Assembly: GCF_932294415.1 (NCBI RefSeq)
Contig: NC_065545.1
Location: 41,640,327-41,704,326 of the forward strand
From: Quercus robur
Taxonomy: Eukaryota > Streptophyta > Magnoliopsida > Fagales > Fagaceae
Direction of reading: 5' to 3'
Length of the DNA stretch: 64,000 nucleotides
The position numbers and the translations under genes were made by a program. Positions 30,448-40,326 of the stretch are shown here, in pieces. Position 1 is the first letter of the stretch; each line of letters starts with the position of its first letter. The notes under the pieces are model-generated. The model was not told the origin of the DNA and did no database searches. It saw only the letters and a program-made list of their open reading frames with translations.

Positions 30448-31985
30448 ATGCTTATCGTAGCCGAGGCCGAGGATAATAAGGTTGGAGTGACGGAGGCCTG
30501 CGAGAGCCTTACCAAGATGGCTATTAGGAGTAGTCCCGACAAATACTTCCAGGCAAGAACACATCTATCACCAGTAGAAAGGGACGAGTTGGTGGCTTTC
30601 CTCGAACAACATATCGATGTATTTTCCTGGGACCTATACGAAGCACCAGGGATTGATCTAGACTTCATATGCCATCAGTTGAACGTGAATCCCAAAGCTT
30701 GGCCAAAGAAACAACTACCTTGGAGATCCTCTAATGAGCATTCCAATGCAGTAAAAAAAGAAGTCAACAAGTTAGGGCAATAAAGGAAATTTTTTATCCG
30801 AAGTGGCTGACTAACATTGTGGTAGTGAAAAAGAAAGAAATGGAGAGTTTGTGTGGACTTCACTGATCCCCATAAAGCTTGTCCCAAAGACCCCTTTCCT
30901 GTTCCAAGAATAGATCAGCTGGTAGATGCCACCTTCAGACACTTTTGGATGAGTTTCTTGATGTTTTTTAAGGATACCACCAGATCCCTTTAGCGCTCAC
31001 CAACCAAGGAAAAACAACCTTCAGGACTCCCCTCGGCAACTACCATTACCGAGTGATGCCTTTTGAATTGAAAAATGCAAGATCTACCTACCAGAGAATG
31101 GTGACCAGGATGTTCGAGGCCCAGCTGGGTAGGAATATGAAAGCCTATATAGACAACATTGTGATAAAAAGTAAAGTTGCATTCGAGCACATACAAAACT
31201 TGGAGGAAACTTTTTCTGTGCTTAGGAAACACCAACTGCGGTTGAACGCTTCAAAGTGTTCGTTCAGAGTGAGCTCAGGGAAATTCCTAAGCTTTATGAT
31301 AACACACCATGGCATTGAGGTCAACCCAGATCAGATTAAGGCCGTAAACGACCTACATCCACCTCAGAACCCCAAAGAGGTGCAGCGGTTGACGAGCATG
31401 ACAATTGCCTTGAATAGGTTTATATCATGGTCGGCTGACCGGTGCAGACTGTTCTTCCAACTTCTACATAAGTGGAAGGATTTCTCTTGGACTGAAGAGT
31501 GTGATTAGGCCTTCCGAGAACTAAAGGAGTATTTGTCAAATCCGCTGGTGTTGTTTTGTCCCGGGCAGGAAGAGGTTCTCTATGCCTACCTAGTTGTCAC
31601 AAACCACGCAGTCAGCCTCGTCCTGATTCAAGTTGATTCTGAGGTTCAAAGACTAGTATACTACATCAGAAAATCTCTGTAAGATGCCGAAACGAGGTAC
31701 TCTCACATGGAAAAAGCCATCTTAGCCCTCGTCCACATTACCAGGAAGTTGCCACACTACTTCCAAGCACATACGATGGTGGTATTGACCCAGCTTCCCT
31801 TGCAAGCGGTATTACGAGGCAAGCGGTATTACGGAAATTAGACTATTTTGGAAGGGTGGTGCAGTGGGGAACTATGCTAGGGACCTTTAACATCAAGTAC
31901 CAGCTGAGGACATCGATTAAAGGCCAAGTCCTAGCTGACCTCATCGTCGAGTTCTCAAAGGATCAAACCAAGAAAGGGATATAAA
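30448..31985 (+). pseudogene. Reverse transcriptase and first RNase H of the gypsy element
   Basis: Segments in three frames give GNYHYRVMPFELKNA, the catalytic box YIDNIVIKSK (Y-x-D-D expected, so the second aspartate is Asn), LNASKCSF, and VYYIRKSL...AETRYSHMEKAILALV of the first RNase H. Stops interrupt at about 30864, 31506 and 31681. The changed catalytic box alone would abolish activity. Confidence 0.85.
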
Positions 31986-32009
31986 GCCAGGAAGCTGTTG
32001 GAGTTTTTA

Positions 32010-32370
32010 CAGCTGAAATTTCCCCTTCGTGGACTGTGTACTCTGATGGGGCTGCCAATCAGAGGGGCTCAGGAGTTGGAGTTGTCATCATCTCCCTAGA
32101 CGAGATAGCTCTGGAAAAATCCCTAAGGTTATCATTCTCAGCCACTAATAACGAGGCCGAGTATGAGGCATTATGGTTAGGGTTGGAGGCAGTAAAATGC
32201 TTAGGAGGAAACAGCATAGAGGTCTTCAATGACTCCTGACTGATAGTGGGGCAAGTACGGGGAGAATACGAGGCCAAGGATAGAGGATGCAAGCCTATTT
32301 GGACAAGATAAAGCAACTATAGGCACATTTTCAAGAGTTCACCTTGAAGCAAGTACCATAGTGCAGAAAT
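32010..32370 (+). pseudogene. Second (archaeal-type) RNase H of the gypsy element
   Basis: Reads WTVYSDGAANQRGSGVGVVI and later TNNEAEYEALWLGLEAVKCL, then VFNDS before a stop at about 32238. A DG..N..GSG start followed by TNNEAEYEAL is the signature of the extra RNase H acquired by Tat-lineage Ty3 elements, distinct from the first RNase H just upstream. Confidence 0.8.
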
Positions 32371-32649
32371 TCCCACGCCGATTCACTAGCTACACTGACA
32401 ATGATGTTCGATGGCGCTTTGCTACGATTAATCATAATGGAAGATTTAGACAAGCCGAGGTGGAAGGACTAGAGCTTGACCATGGTGTAGTTTATCCAAG
32501 CTGGACCCAGCTGGATGGACCCCATAGTCGCATTTCCAAGGAGTGGAAACCTGCCAGAGGATAAGGCAGAGGTCGTGAAGACCCAGAGGCGCGCCTCGTA
32601 GTGCTGGCTATCTCAAGAGCAAAAATTGTATCGGCGGTCTTTTTCTAGG

Positions 32650-33750
32650 CCATACCTGTTATGTGTACACCCAAAAGTAGTGGAGCCATTGTTGGAAGAG
32701 CTACACGAAGGGATTTGTGGGAGCCACATAGTAGGAAGATCTTTGGCTCACAGAGCCCTTACCCAGGGGTATTGGTGACCTAGTATGCAGAAGTCCACCC
32801 GGGATTACGCGAGGAAATGTGATCAATGCTAAAGGTACGTCTCGAATATCCACCAACCGGAGGGGTTTTGAACCCACTCTCTAGCTCGTGGCCTTTCGCT
32901 TAGTGGAGTCTTGACATCGTAGGCCCATTCCCTCAGGATACTGGAAACCGAAGATGGTTACTCGTTGGGCTAGATTATTTCATGAAATGGGTAGAAGCCA
33001 AGCCGTTGACTAATATCCAAGACTAGGACATGAAGAAATTCGTGTGGAGGAACATTGTCACGCGATTCGGCGTACCTTATGCCCTTGTATTTGACAACGA
33101 AATACAGTTCGACAACAAGGCTTTTAAGAGATATTGTAGTGAACTTGGAATCAAGAACAACTACTCTACCCTTGCATACTCACAAGGAAATGGGCAGGCC
33201 GAGGCCATCAACAAGGTGATCCTAAATGGGCTGAAGAGTAGACTAGATAAGGCAAAAGGGAAATGGGTAGACGAGTTGTCGCACGTGTTATGGTCATACA
33301 GAACTACCCCGAGAACATCAACTGGGGAAACCCCCTTCTCCATGACATATGGGGCGGAGGCAGTTATATCCGTGGAAACGAAATTCCCAATGATGAGAAC
33401 TGATTAGTTTGAAGAGCATTACAATGATGGTCAGCTGTGTACAAGTCTGGATTGGGCCGAGGAGAAAAGAGTTCTTCACTCTCAAAACTGGCCCACTATC
33501 AACACAAGCTTAGGCAGGGTTACAACAAGAAGGTGAAGTCATGACCACTCGTGCCAGGGGACCTTGTCTTCAAAAAAGTGGTCAGAAATACTGAAAACCC
33601 ATCCTAGGGAAAATTGGGGTCAAATTGGGAAGACCCTTATTGCATCACCTCAGTAGCAGGCATAGGTGCATTTAAACTAAAGAATCTGGATGGAAACACT
33701 ATACTACAACCCTGGAATGTAAGTAACTTGAAAAGATATTACTATTAATG
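32650..33750 (+). pseudogene. Integrase region of the gypsy element
   Basis: The zinc-binding start GICGSHIVGRSLAHRAL is followed by the catalytic core: DIVGPFPQD (first Asp), VFDNEIQFDNKAF (second Asp) and SQGNGQAEAINK (Glu), then WSYRTTPRTSTGETPFSMTY. Stops or frame changes occur at about 32777, 32830, 33026 and after 33405. Confidence 0.85.
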
Positions 33751-33787
33751 CAAGTACATCTCATTTGTTATTCCTGTGTTATTGCAT

Positions 33788-34420
33788 CTAAGGGTTAAGC
33801 AAAATCTCGGCCATGCCTAGTCTCTCGGACCCATGCCTTGGGTAAATTAATGCCTCAATAAATTTTCTAAGGGTTAAACAGAACCTCGGCCATGCCTGAT
33901 CCCTCAAACCCATGCCTTGGGTAAATTAACACCTTAATAAATTCTCTAAGGGTTAAATAGAACCTCAGCCATGCTTGGTCCCTCGAACCCATGCCTTGGG
34001 TAAATTAATGCCTCAATAAATTCTCTAAGAGTTAAACAGAATCTCAGCCATGCCTGGTCCCTTGGACCCATGTCTTGGGTAAATTAATGCCTCAATAAAT
34101 TCTTTAAGGGTTAAACAGAATCTCGGTCATGCCTGGTCCCTCGAACCCATGTCTTGGGTAAATCAATGCCTCAATAAATTTCCTAAAGGGTTAAACAGAA
34201 CCTCAGCCATGGCTGGTCCTTTGGATCCATGCCTTGGGTAAATTAACGCCTCAATAAATTCCCAAAGAGTTAAATAGAACCTCGGTCATGCCTGGTCCCT
34301 CGAACCCATGCCTTAGGTAAATTAACGTCTTAATAAATTCCCTAAGGGTTAAACCGAATCTCTGCCATGCCTAGTCTCTCAAACCACAAACCTTGAGTAA
34401 AATAACACTTCGTAATTTCA
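33788..34420 (+). repeat. Tandem array, eight copies of a 79-bp unit, inside the gypsy element
   Basis: Units start at about 33788, 33867, 33946, 34025, 34104, 34183, 34263 and 34342. Each begins ctaagggttaaacagaa, contains gccatgcctggtccctcg and ends cctcaataaatt. The last unit is diverged. It lies between integrase and the antisense region, where Tat-lineage elements are known to carry variable tandem repeats. Confidence 0.93.
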
Positions 34421-34899
34421 CCAAGGATGGGACCTCGGTATATGCATCATCATGAGAAAATAAGGACTCACCATGGGTTTTGGTTAAAGGATTCTAAAGG
34501 TACATTCTTAAGGTACTCTTAAAATGAGAGACCTCAAACACCCCTTTTTCTACTAAGTGTTTCATTTGTCTCTAAGGACTTAAACATTCCTATTGATTAA
34601 ACAATTTTTAGTACCAACACAGTTATTTTTATCACTATTTACATGGACTTAATTTACTTGAATTAACAACAATTCATTACTATTAGCTTTTTTGTTAAAG
34701 TATGGGTTTTCACCCTTAGAAGCATCATCAATCTAACATCTCAACAAAAGACAAAACAGTTACTACAGCCAATCAGAGATAAATATTGCAAGGAAAATGA
34801 AAGTTCACTTGTCATAAAGCAAAAGTTAATGTCTTTTCATTAATCAAAAGGAAAGATGCATCATAAACCATGGCAAACTACCACAACAAAAAGAAAGTT

Positions 34900-36560
34900 A
34901 CAAAGGAAGAAAATAAAAATCCTAAGTGGAGTCTGGGCTAGAGGAGAAGGATCTTCTTTGTTGGCTAGCTGGAAGATAGGAGGATCAGTAGCCTTGCCTA
35001 AGGTGGCCTTCTTCTCCTAGGCTACGGCTTGAGGCTTGACCGGCTTAAACTCCTTTGTCTTGGCAGCAACTTCCTTGCCTTGGTCAGCCTTTAGGCCCTT
35101 GGTCTCTGGCAGAGTTTTAGCTTCATTGCCTTTGTCCTTATCCTCTAGTCGAGTTCTACCCTAGGTAGTCCCCTTACCCTTGGCCACCTCCACCCCTTGG
35201 CCTAGGTTACTAGCCTTGTTAGGCCCTTTGGAGGTATCAAGGAGAGAGGAAGGGGGGGGGGGGGGGGAAGAGAGGCCTATGTGTTAGGAGGCTGCGCCAA
35301 TGCAGTTGTAGCAGGGGCAGTATCCGTCTCAAGGCTCAAGGTTGCTTTAGGAGTTTCTCAGAGGTCTTGTGATAGTACACATTTTCAGCCTTCCTCCACT
35401 CCAAGGTAGCAGGAACTCTAGCTAGATTCAATGCCTTGGTCCACACCTTGAGGCAGTAGTCCCTACAGACCCTAGCTAACTCATCATTCAGGCGGGCCTT
35501 GGTCTCCTGCACTCCAAGATCATAGAACTTCTACTCCGAAGCATCCGCAGCTGCCTAAGCCACCCGAGCAACCTCCCTAGCCTTCTCCAATTTTGCCTTC
35601 AAATCCACAACCTGCTGGTTGGCTGTGGCCAGCTCTATCTTAGTGTAGTGGAGCTTCTTATGCTGCTCCTCAACCTGCGCCTGAGTGTTCTTAAGGCCAG
35701 CCTTAGCGCTCTTCCTCCCCCTATCCTTAGCGGTCGGCTTCGTGGTAAGCTTCTTATTCTTTTGCTCAGCGGTGGCTTGCGAAGATTGTTTGCAAGCCTA
35801 GCCTCGAATTGGGCATCTTTCACCCACTCTTTGGCCATGAAAACCTCCTGATTTCCTGCACAAAAACGACAAATGAATACTCTATCAAATAAGAAAAAGA
35901 TAACCTAGTATGAAGTTAGTAAGACATGTCGAAAAACTTACCAAGGCCAAGTCCCTCTTCAGGGACAGAAACAGATCCTGCTGCTTCACGTTTTTCAGAG
36001 CAGTCATATCCTTTGGCAACAAAAGGGGCTACTCCAGAACATTGGCAAGGTAATAGGCGTTCCCTCTCTAAAACTCCCTAATGGTGGAGTTCCATGGTAT
36101 AGCTGCCCCGTCCAGCTCCAGCTAAGGATTCCACGTTGGGTTCAGAGGGTGCACCTCGACCACGTGCTCAACCTTCTTACCTTTGGCCGAGGAAGCCCTT
36201 CCCTTGCCCTTGGCCATCTTGGGCATCTTTGGAGGAACCCCCTCATTGTAGGAGACTAACTCCCCTTCCTCGACCACCTCTTTGTCCTTCTTCCTTTTCT
36301 TCAAATTGGCAGGTGCAAAGGGGTTAGCTGAAGGAGAAGGAGGAGGAGGAGGAGGAAGCTGAGAGCCTGAGGCATCCTTAGGAGTTCACGGAGGCCTGAC
36401 CGCTTCTTCCTCACCAATGGCATTTCTTTTTCTTCTTCTTCTTCTTCTTCTTCTTCCAAATTGCTGGTTATGTGCGCGACGATGAATCCAGAGGAACGAA
36501 CACCTGAAGATCTGTCAAGTTCATCTTCTGAGTCTGAGACCTGAATCATAGGCTTTCCTT
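34900..36560 (-). pseudogene. Antisense coding-like region of the gypsy element
   Basis: On the minus strand, pieces starting from ATG 36547-36549 give an acidic start MIQVSDSEDELDRSSG with a run of glutamates, then a Lys-rich segment EGVPPKMPKMAKGKGRASSA (36122-36304), and further down a helix-forming, Lys/Ala/Glu-rich stretch beginning MAKEWVKDAQFEARLA (35838 leftwards) with coiled-coil character. Frames shift between pieces and stops occur. Extra antisense frames downstream of integrase are described for Retand-like elements. Function unknown. A simpler reading is compositional openness, but the spaced, biased composition favours a former gene. Confidence 0.5.
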
Positions 36561-36946
36561 GCTCCTCCCTCTCTTCCTTAAGTCAAAACTGGTCTATCTC
36601 CTCCTTAAGTGACAAGTGCGAGGAAGCTGTTTCTTCTCTTTGAACCATTTCTTCATGGGCAGAACGATGGGAAGGCAACTCGACCTACATGGTACCTTCT
36701 CGAGCTAGGAATTCAGGCACCGAGATGTCAATCCGAGCCAGCCAAGGATCACCCATTTTGATCGTGTTGCCTACGTCTTGAAACTTATCAGACAAAGGCT
36801 TGAAGTTAAGGCAAAGGCTTGAAGTTAAGGATAAGATGGACAGCTCTCAGTTGTCTGTCCTCGTTCACTAACACCTCAGATCTCAACACCCTGTTGAGAT
36901 CTGGAACGTTGACAAAGTTGAGATTGGGAGCCACGTATCTTTTATC

Positions 36947-36977
36947 TGCAACAAAAAAAAAAAAAAAAAAAAAAAAA
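36947..36977 (+). repeat. Poly-A tract in the gypsy element
   Basis: About 25 consecutive A after tctgcaac. Confidence 0.8.
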
Positions 36978-38063
36978 GGAAGAAGAAGCCAAAAAGCAAA
37001 ACCACAGTTAGAAAGGCGAGTTAATCAGTCAGAGGGAAACAAACTACTAAAGGATGAAGAAAGAAGCAAACTACAAAATTAATTCTCGTGTTAAAGGACC
37101 TAAACCTAGGGTATCCCACCTGATGCTCCCTCTTAGATTAGGTAGTGAAAACTGTCATGCCATTCACCTGAGACGATCAAAAAGTCATCTTTCATGCTCT
37201 TGTTAGATTTGGGGAGACATGAGATGAGCTAACGTTAGAAGATCTAGACTTAAGGTAATAGCCCGAGTCTGCAAGCAGGTGGCACTCGTACATCCAAACA
37301 ACGTTGTGCCAGTTAAGGCCCAACTCCATTTACTCATTGAGAGCGTCTACACTAACTAAGACTCTAAACAGGTTGAGTGCGCATTGATGAGGGCATATCC
37401 TATGGGCGATCAGGTAGTCCCTGGTCACTTTACCCATGGAAAGCCTCATTCCCCCTTCTATAAAGGCGATTATGGGAATAACGACCTTCCCCTCCTTTCT
37501 GAGGGTATGCTATTCACCCAGAAGGCAATACCTCAAAGAGACATCTCGGGGAATATAATACAGGGCCCTAAACCCCTCCATATCTGCGGGGGTATTTACT
37601 AAGTGGGCAAACCTACCCATCTAAGCAGGCTAAGGAGAAGGGAAAGAACTTTTGTGAAGAAAGAAATAGAAAACAAAAGGCTGAGGAGACTAGCCAAGGA
37701 GAAAAGAACCTAAGAATAAAAAAACTTACGAAAATAATGACAGGAGTCACCTCAGGAGCTTCTTGAAAGTTTGAAGATTTGGAAAATGGGAGAAATGAAT
37801 CCCCCAGGCGCCTTATATAGGAGGCAGAGTTGGGTGGGAGTTACCTCGCCCAAATTTCAAGGATAAATACCAACTGTAGGATCTCCATCTCACAGTAGGA
37901 CATGGGGGACAAGGCGCCACATGGAGTATTTAATGAGACGTTACGGACTCCGAAGCATCAAGAACGGTTACAGGGCATGCAAAGTGATGTTCTCACATGG
38001 GAAAAATAAAGAAACATGTGGAACCAATCACCCAAGGTCAAAACCCCATTTTTCTCCTCGAAC

Positions 38064-38095
38064 AAGAGGGAAAAATTGGAGTTTTTAGGGGCTAT
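38064..38095 (+). other. Polypurine tract region before the 3' LTR
   Basis: Purine-rich aagagggaaaaattggag and then aggggctat stand immediately before TGTGGG of the 3' LTR, as expected for plus-strand priming. Confidence 0.6.
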
Positions 38096-38738
38096 TGTGG
38101 GATACAAAAATTTGATAAGTTAATAAGGCCACGTGTCATACCCAAGGCCGAGGGGGCCAATGCAGTTCCGAGGAGGCCATACCCTCGGATAGTAAGGCCG
38201 GAAGGGCGAGCCATGACCACATCAATGACACATTACCAGAGGAGGCCACATTGTAGAGGAAGAGCTTCAGAGAGGGGGTTAGCCTTGACGTGACTGGAGG
38301 GATGGTAGCTGCCACTACATTCAATGCACCCTACCAAACTCCCTGACCGCATTTATGTGGAGAAGACCCCTAAATAATGTTGTCTTGGTTGCTGCAACTC
38401 ACAGAAGATTTAGGAGGGCATCCGATGGGACAAGCACTCGAGTAGCGACTTGCATGATTAACAAATGGAAGGCCAAGATCAACTGAAAAAGGCTATATAA
38501 TAAAGGAGATCCTCCTGAAAGAAAAGGTTCATAGATGATCCTAGAGAGAGAAATACTGTAGAAAATCGTTATTGAAATCAAACCAATATAAATATCTGTC
38601 CTTGGATCTTTGCCGAGGACTAATACTCTGCATTATTCCATGTCTTTTTCTTCTTCTTCAACTGTGCTAGGTTATTTGACTCAAGTTCCCCCCTCTATAA
38701 ATTCATTGTATTATGTCAACTCATTTTTGGCACTTACA
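38096..38738 (+). repeat. 3' LTR of the gypsy element
   Basis: Starts tgtgggatacaaaaatttg and ends ggcacttaca, followed by target duplication aaaac. In the first 190 bases I count about 18 differences from the 5' LTR, mostly transitions. Confidence 0.92.
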
Positions 38739-38743
38739 AAAAC

Positions 38744-38898
38744 AAAAATCATTGCTTTGCTAAATCTACTAAGGCCCACCTCATCTTCTCACTTACAAAC
38801 ATCTTAAATCACCTCAAAGTAAGCATTCATTGCCCCTATATATCTTGCATCTATAGTATTTTTGCGCTGGTAGATCTCTCCTAATCTTGGGTTACTAA
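38744..38898 (+). repeat. Right end of the DUR3 duplication after the gypsy insertion
   Basis: Matches 2445-2610 (aaaaatcattgctttgctaaatctacta...). It ends at ttactaa, the same seven bases at which the plastid cemA homology begins. Confidence 0.85.
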
Positions 38899-39415
38899 CT
38901 GGTGGGAAACTAGGCAATCCAATATTATTATTTTTTGGATGATATTCAAGAAAAGAGTATTCTAAAAAATATCAAAAAATTAGAGGAACTCTTACTTTTG
39001 GACAAAATGATAAAAAAAAATAAAAACCTGGGAACACATCTAGAAAAGCTTCGTATTCAAATCTATAATGTAACAATACCATTAATCAAGATGCACAATA
39101 AGGATTATATTATATGATTTTGCACTTCTCGACAAATATAATTTGTTTTGTTATTTTATGTGGTTATTCTATGAAGATTTTCTATATAATTTAAGTGGCA
39201 CAATCAAAGATTTTTTCGTTCTTTTAGTAACTGATTTATGTATAGGATTTCATTCACTCCATGGTTGGGAACTAATGATTGGATCTGTCTACGAGGATTT
39301 TGGATTTGTTCATAATGATCAAATTCTTGTTTCTACTTTTCCGGTTATTCTAGATGCAAGTTTTAAACATTGGTGTGGATTGTCCTTTCAGCACAAAAAC
39401 AATGAAACCCACATA
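38892..39415 (+). pseudogene. cemA: Nuclear copy of plastid cemA (NUPT), diverged and deleted
   Basis: Pieces correspond in order to the chloroplast envelope membrane protein Cem[103 protein letters not shown] and [16 protein letters not shown]. The frame breaks after about 38930 and after 39117, and segments near GNEELVILNSW and IISG are missing. The C-terminal end is replaced by unrelated sequence. CemA is normally encoded only in the plastid and takes part in envelope proton/inorganic carbon handling. This copy is an old transfer, not functional. Confidence 0.88.
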
Positions 39416-39419
39416 TAAA

Positions 39420-40326
39420 ATCCAATCAAACTAAATATGTATATAAAAATAAATAAACCAAACCAAATTTCTTCCTTTTTCAAAAGATAGAAGTGGAAAG
39501 CGCTAGGGAAATGAACGATTTTTAGAAACTGCGGATATTGTGGTTTGATAAGAGGCCTGACAGTGTCCCATTAAAAAAAAAAAAGAGGCCTGACAGTGCG
39601 TAGTTGATTTTTTTTTTTTTTAATGAAATCATGGGAAGTTTTGATTTGCGTAGTACTAACTAATAAGTAACTTAATTTTTTTTTTTTTTTTTTAATAAAA
39701 AAAACTAGTCTTACCACTGAAGATTTATTCGAAGCTCCATATAGACTTCTCCAGTCTCACCACTGAAGTCCAATGTTTCCAGTCAGTAACTTGTAATGCA
39801 AACAACGTTCCACTATGCCCATACATGCCTTCTAGCATGCATCTTTCTGTTTCAGAGTCCAATGATGGCTTCCTCTAAATTCATAGATCATACAATGTTT
39901 ATAGCTTTGTACTAAAAAGATTTTACAAGTACAAACATGTATATATTTATAGATCGACAAGGTAATTCCCCTTGCATTGAGAGTGAAGAAGATTACTGTA
40001 GGAAAATGATCTAAGAGGTCTAAGCTGCCCAACCTGAACAGCCCACCCATTTATATATATTCAAGCAGAAACAAAACAGCTCGAGCTAAACCAAAGCTTT
40101 GTTAAAGCAGGAACTGTAGTGGGTTTCAAGGATTTGACCAGACATAATTTATAATCAAAAGAAACATACTTAGCAAGAGTACAATTGCCATAACCACATC
40201 TAGTAGAAGTACCTCATAAACCTGATTCATTCACACCATTCAGAAATAACTCATTACCAGTTTGAAAACTACAGATCATTATTTTCCATTCAATTTAAAC
40301 ATTTGAACACAGACATCAACAAGATA
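39420..40326. other. 3' flank of the ACBP gene, no other gene seen
   Basis: Contains poly-T tracts and a short duplicated word aagaggcctgacagtg (about 39550 and 39582). Probably includes the ACBP 3' UTR. Confidence 0.5.

Larger units (their letters stand above)
27805..38738 (+). mobile_element. Ty3/gypsy LTR retrotransposon, Tat/Retand-like, decayed, 10.9 kb
   Basis: Two LTRs (27805-28446 and 38096-38738) in direct orientation, each TG...CA, flanked by the 5-bp target duplication aaaac (27800-27804 and 38739-38743). Order inside: primer-binding site, gag, protease, reverse transcriptase, RNase H, a second RNase H, integrase, a 79-bp tandem array, an antisense coding-like region, polypurine tract. 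PR-RT-RH-INT order defines Ty3/gypsy. The second RNase H, extra antisense region and 3' tandem array point to the Tat/Retand lineage. All coding parts carry stops or frameshifts and the LTRs differ at roughly one base in ten, so it cannot move by itself. Confidence 0.93.

Noticed and set aside
30114-30668. 184-codon minus-strand frame in the gypsy element
   Set aside because: Shadow of the protease/polyprotein region, not the separate antisense region further right.
38892-39415. That the window might be plastid DNA because of cemA
   Set aside because: The fragment is frameshifted, deleted and embedded among nuclear genes and transposons, with no other plastid genes around.
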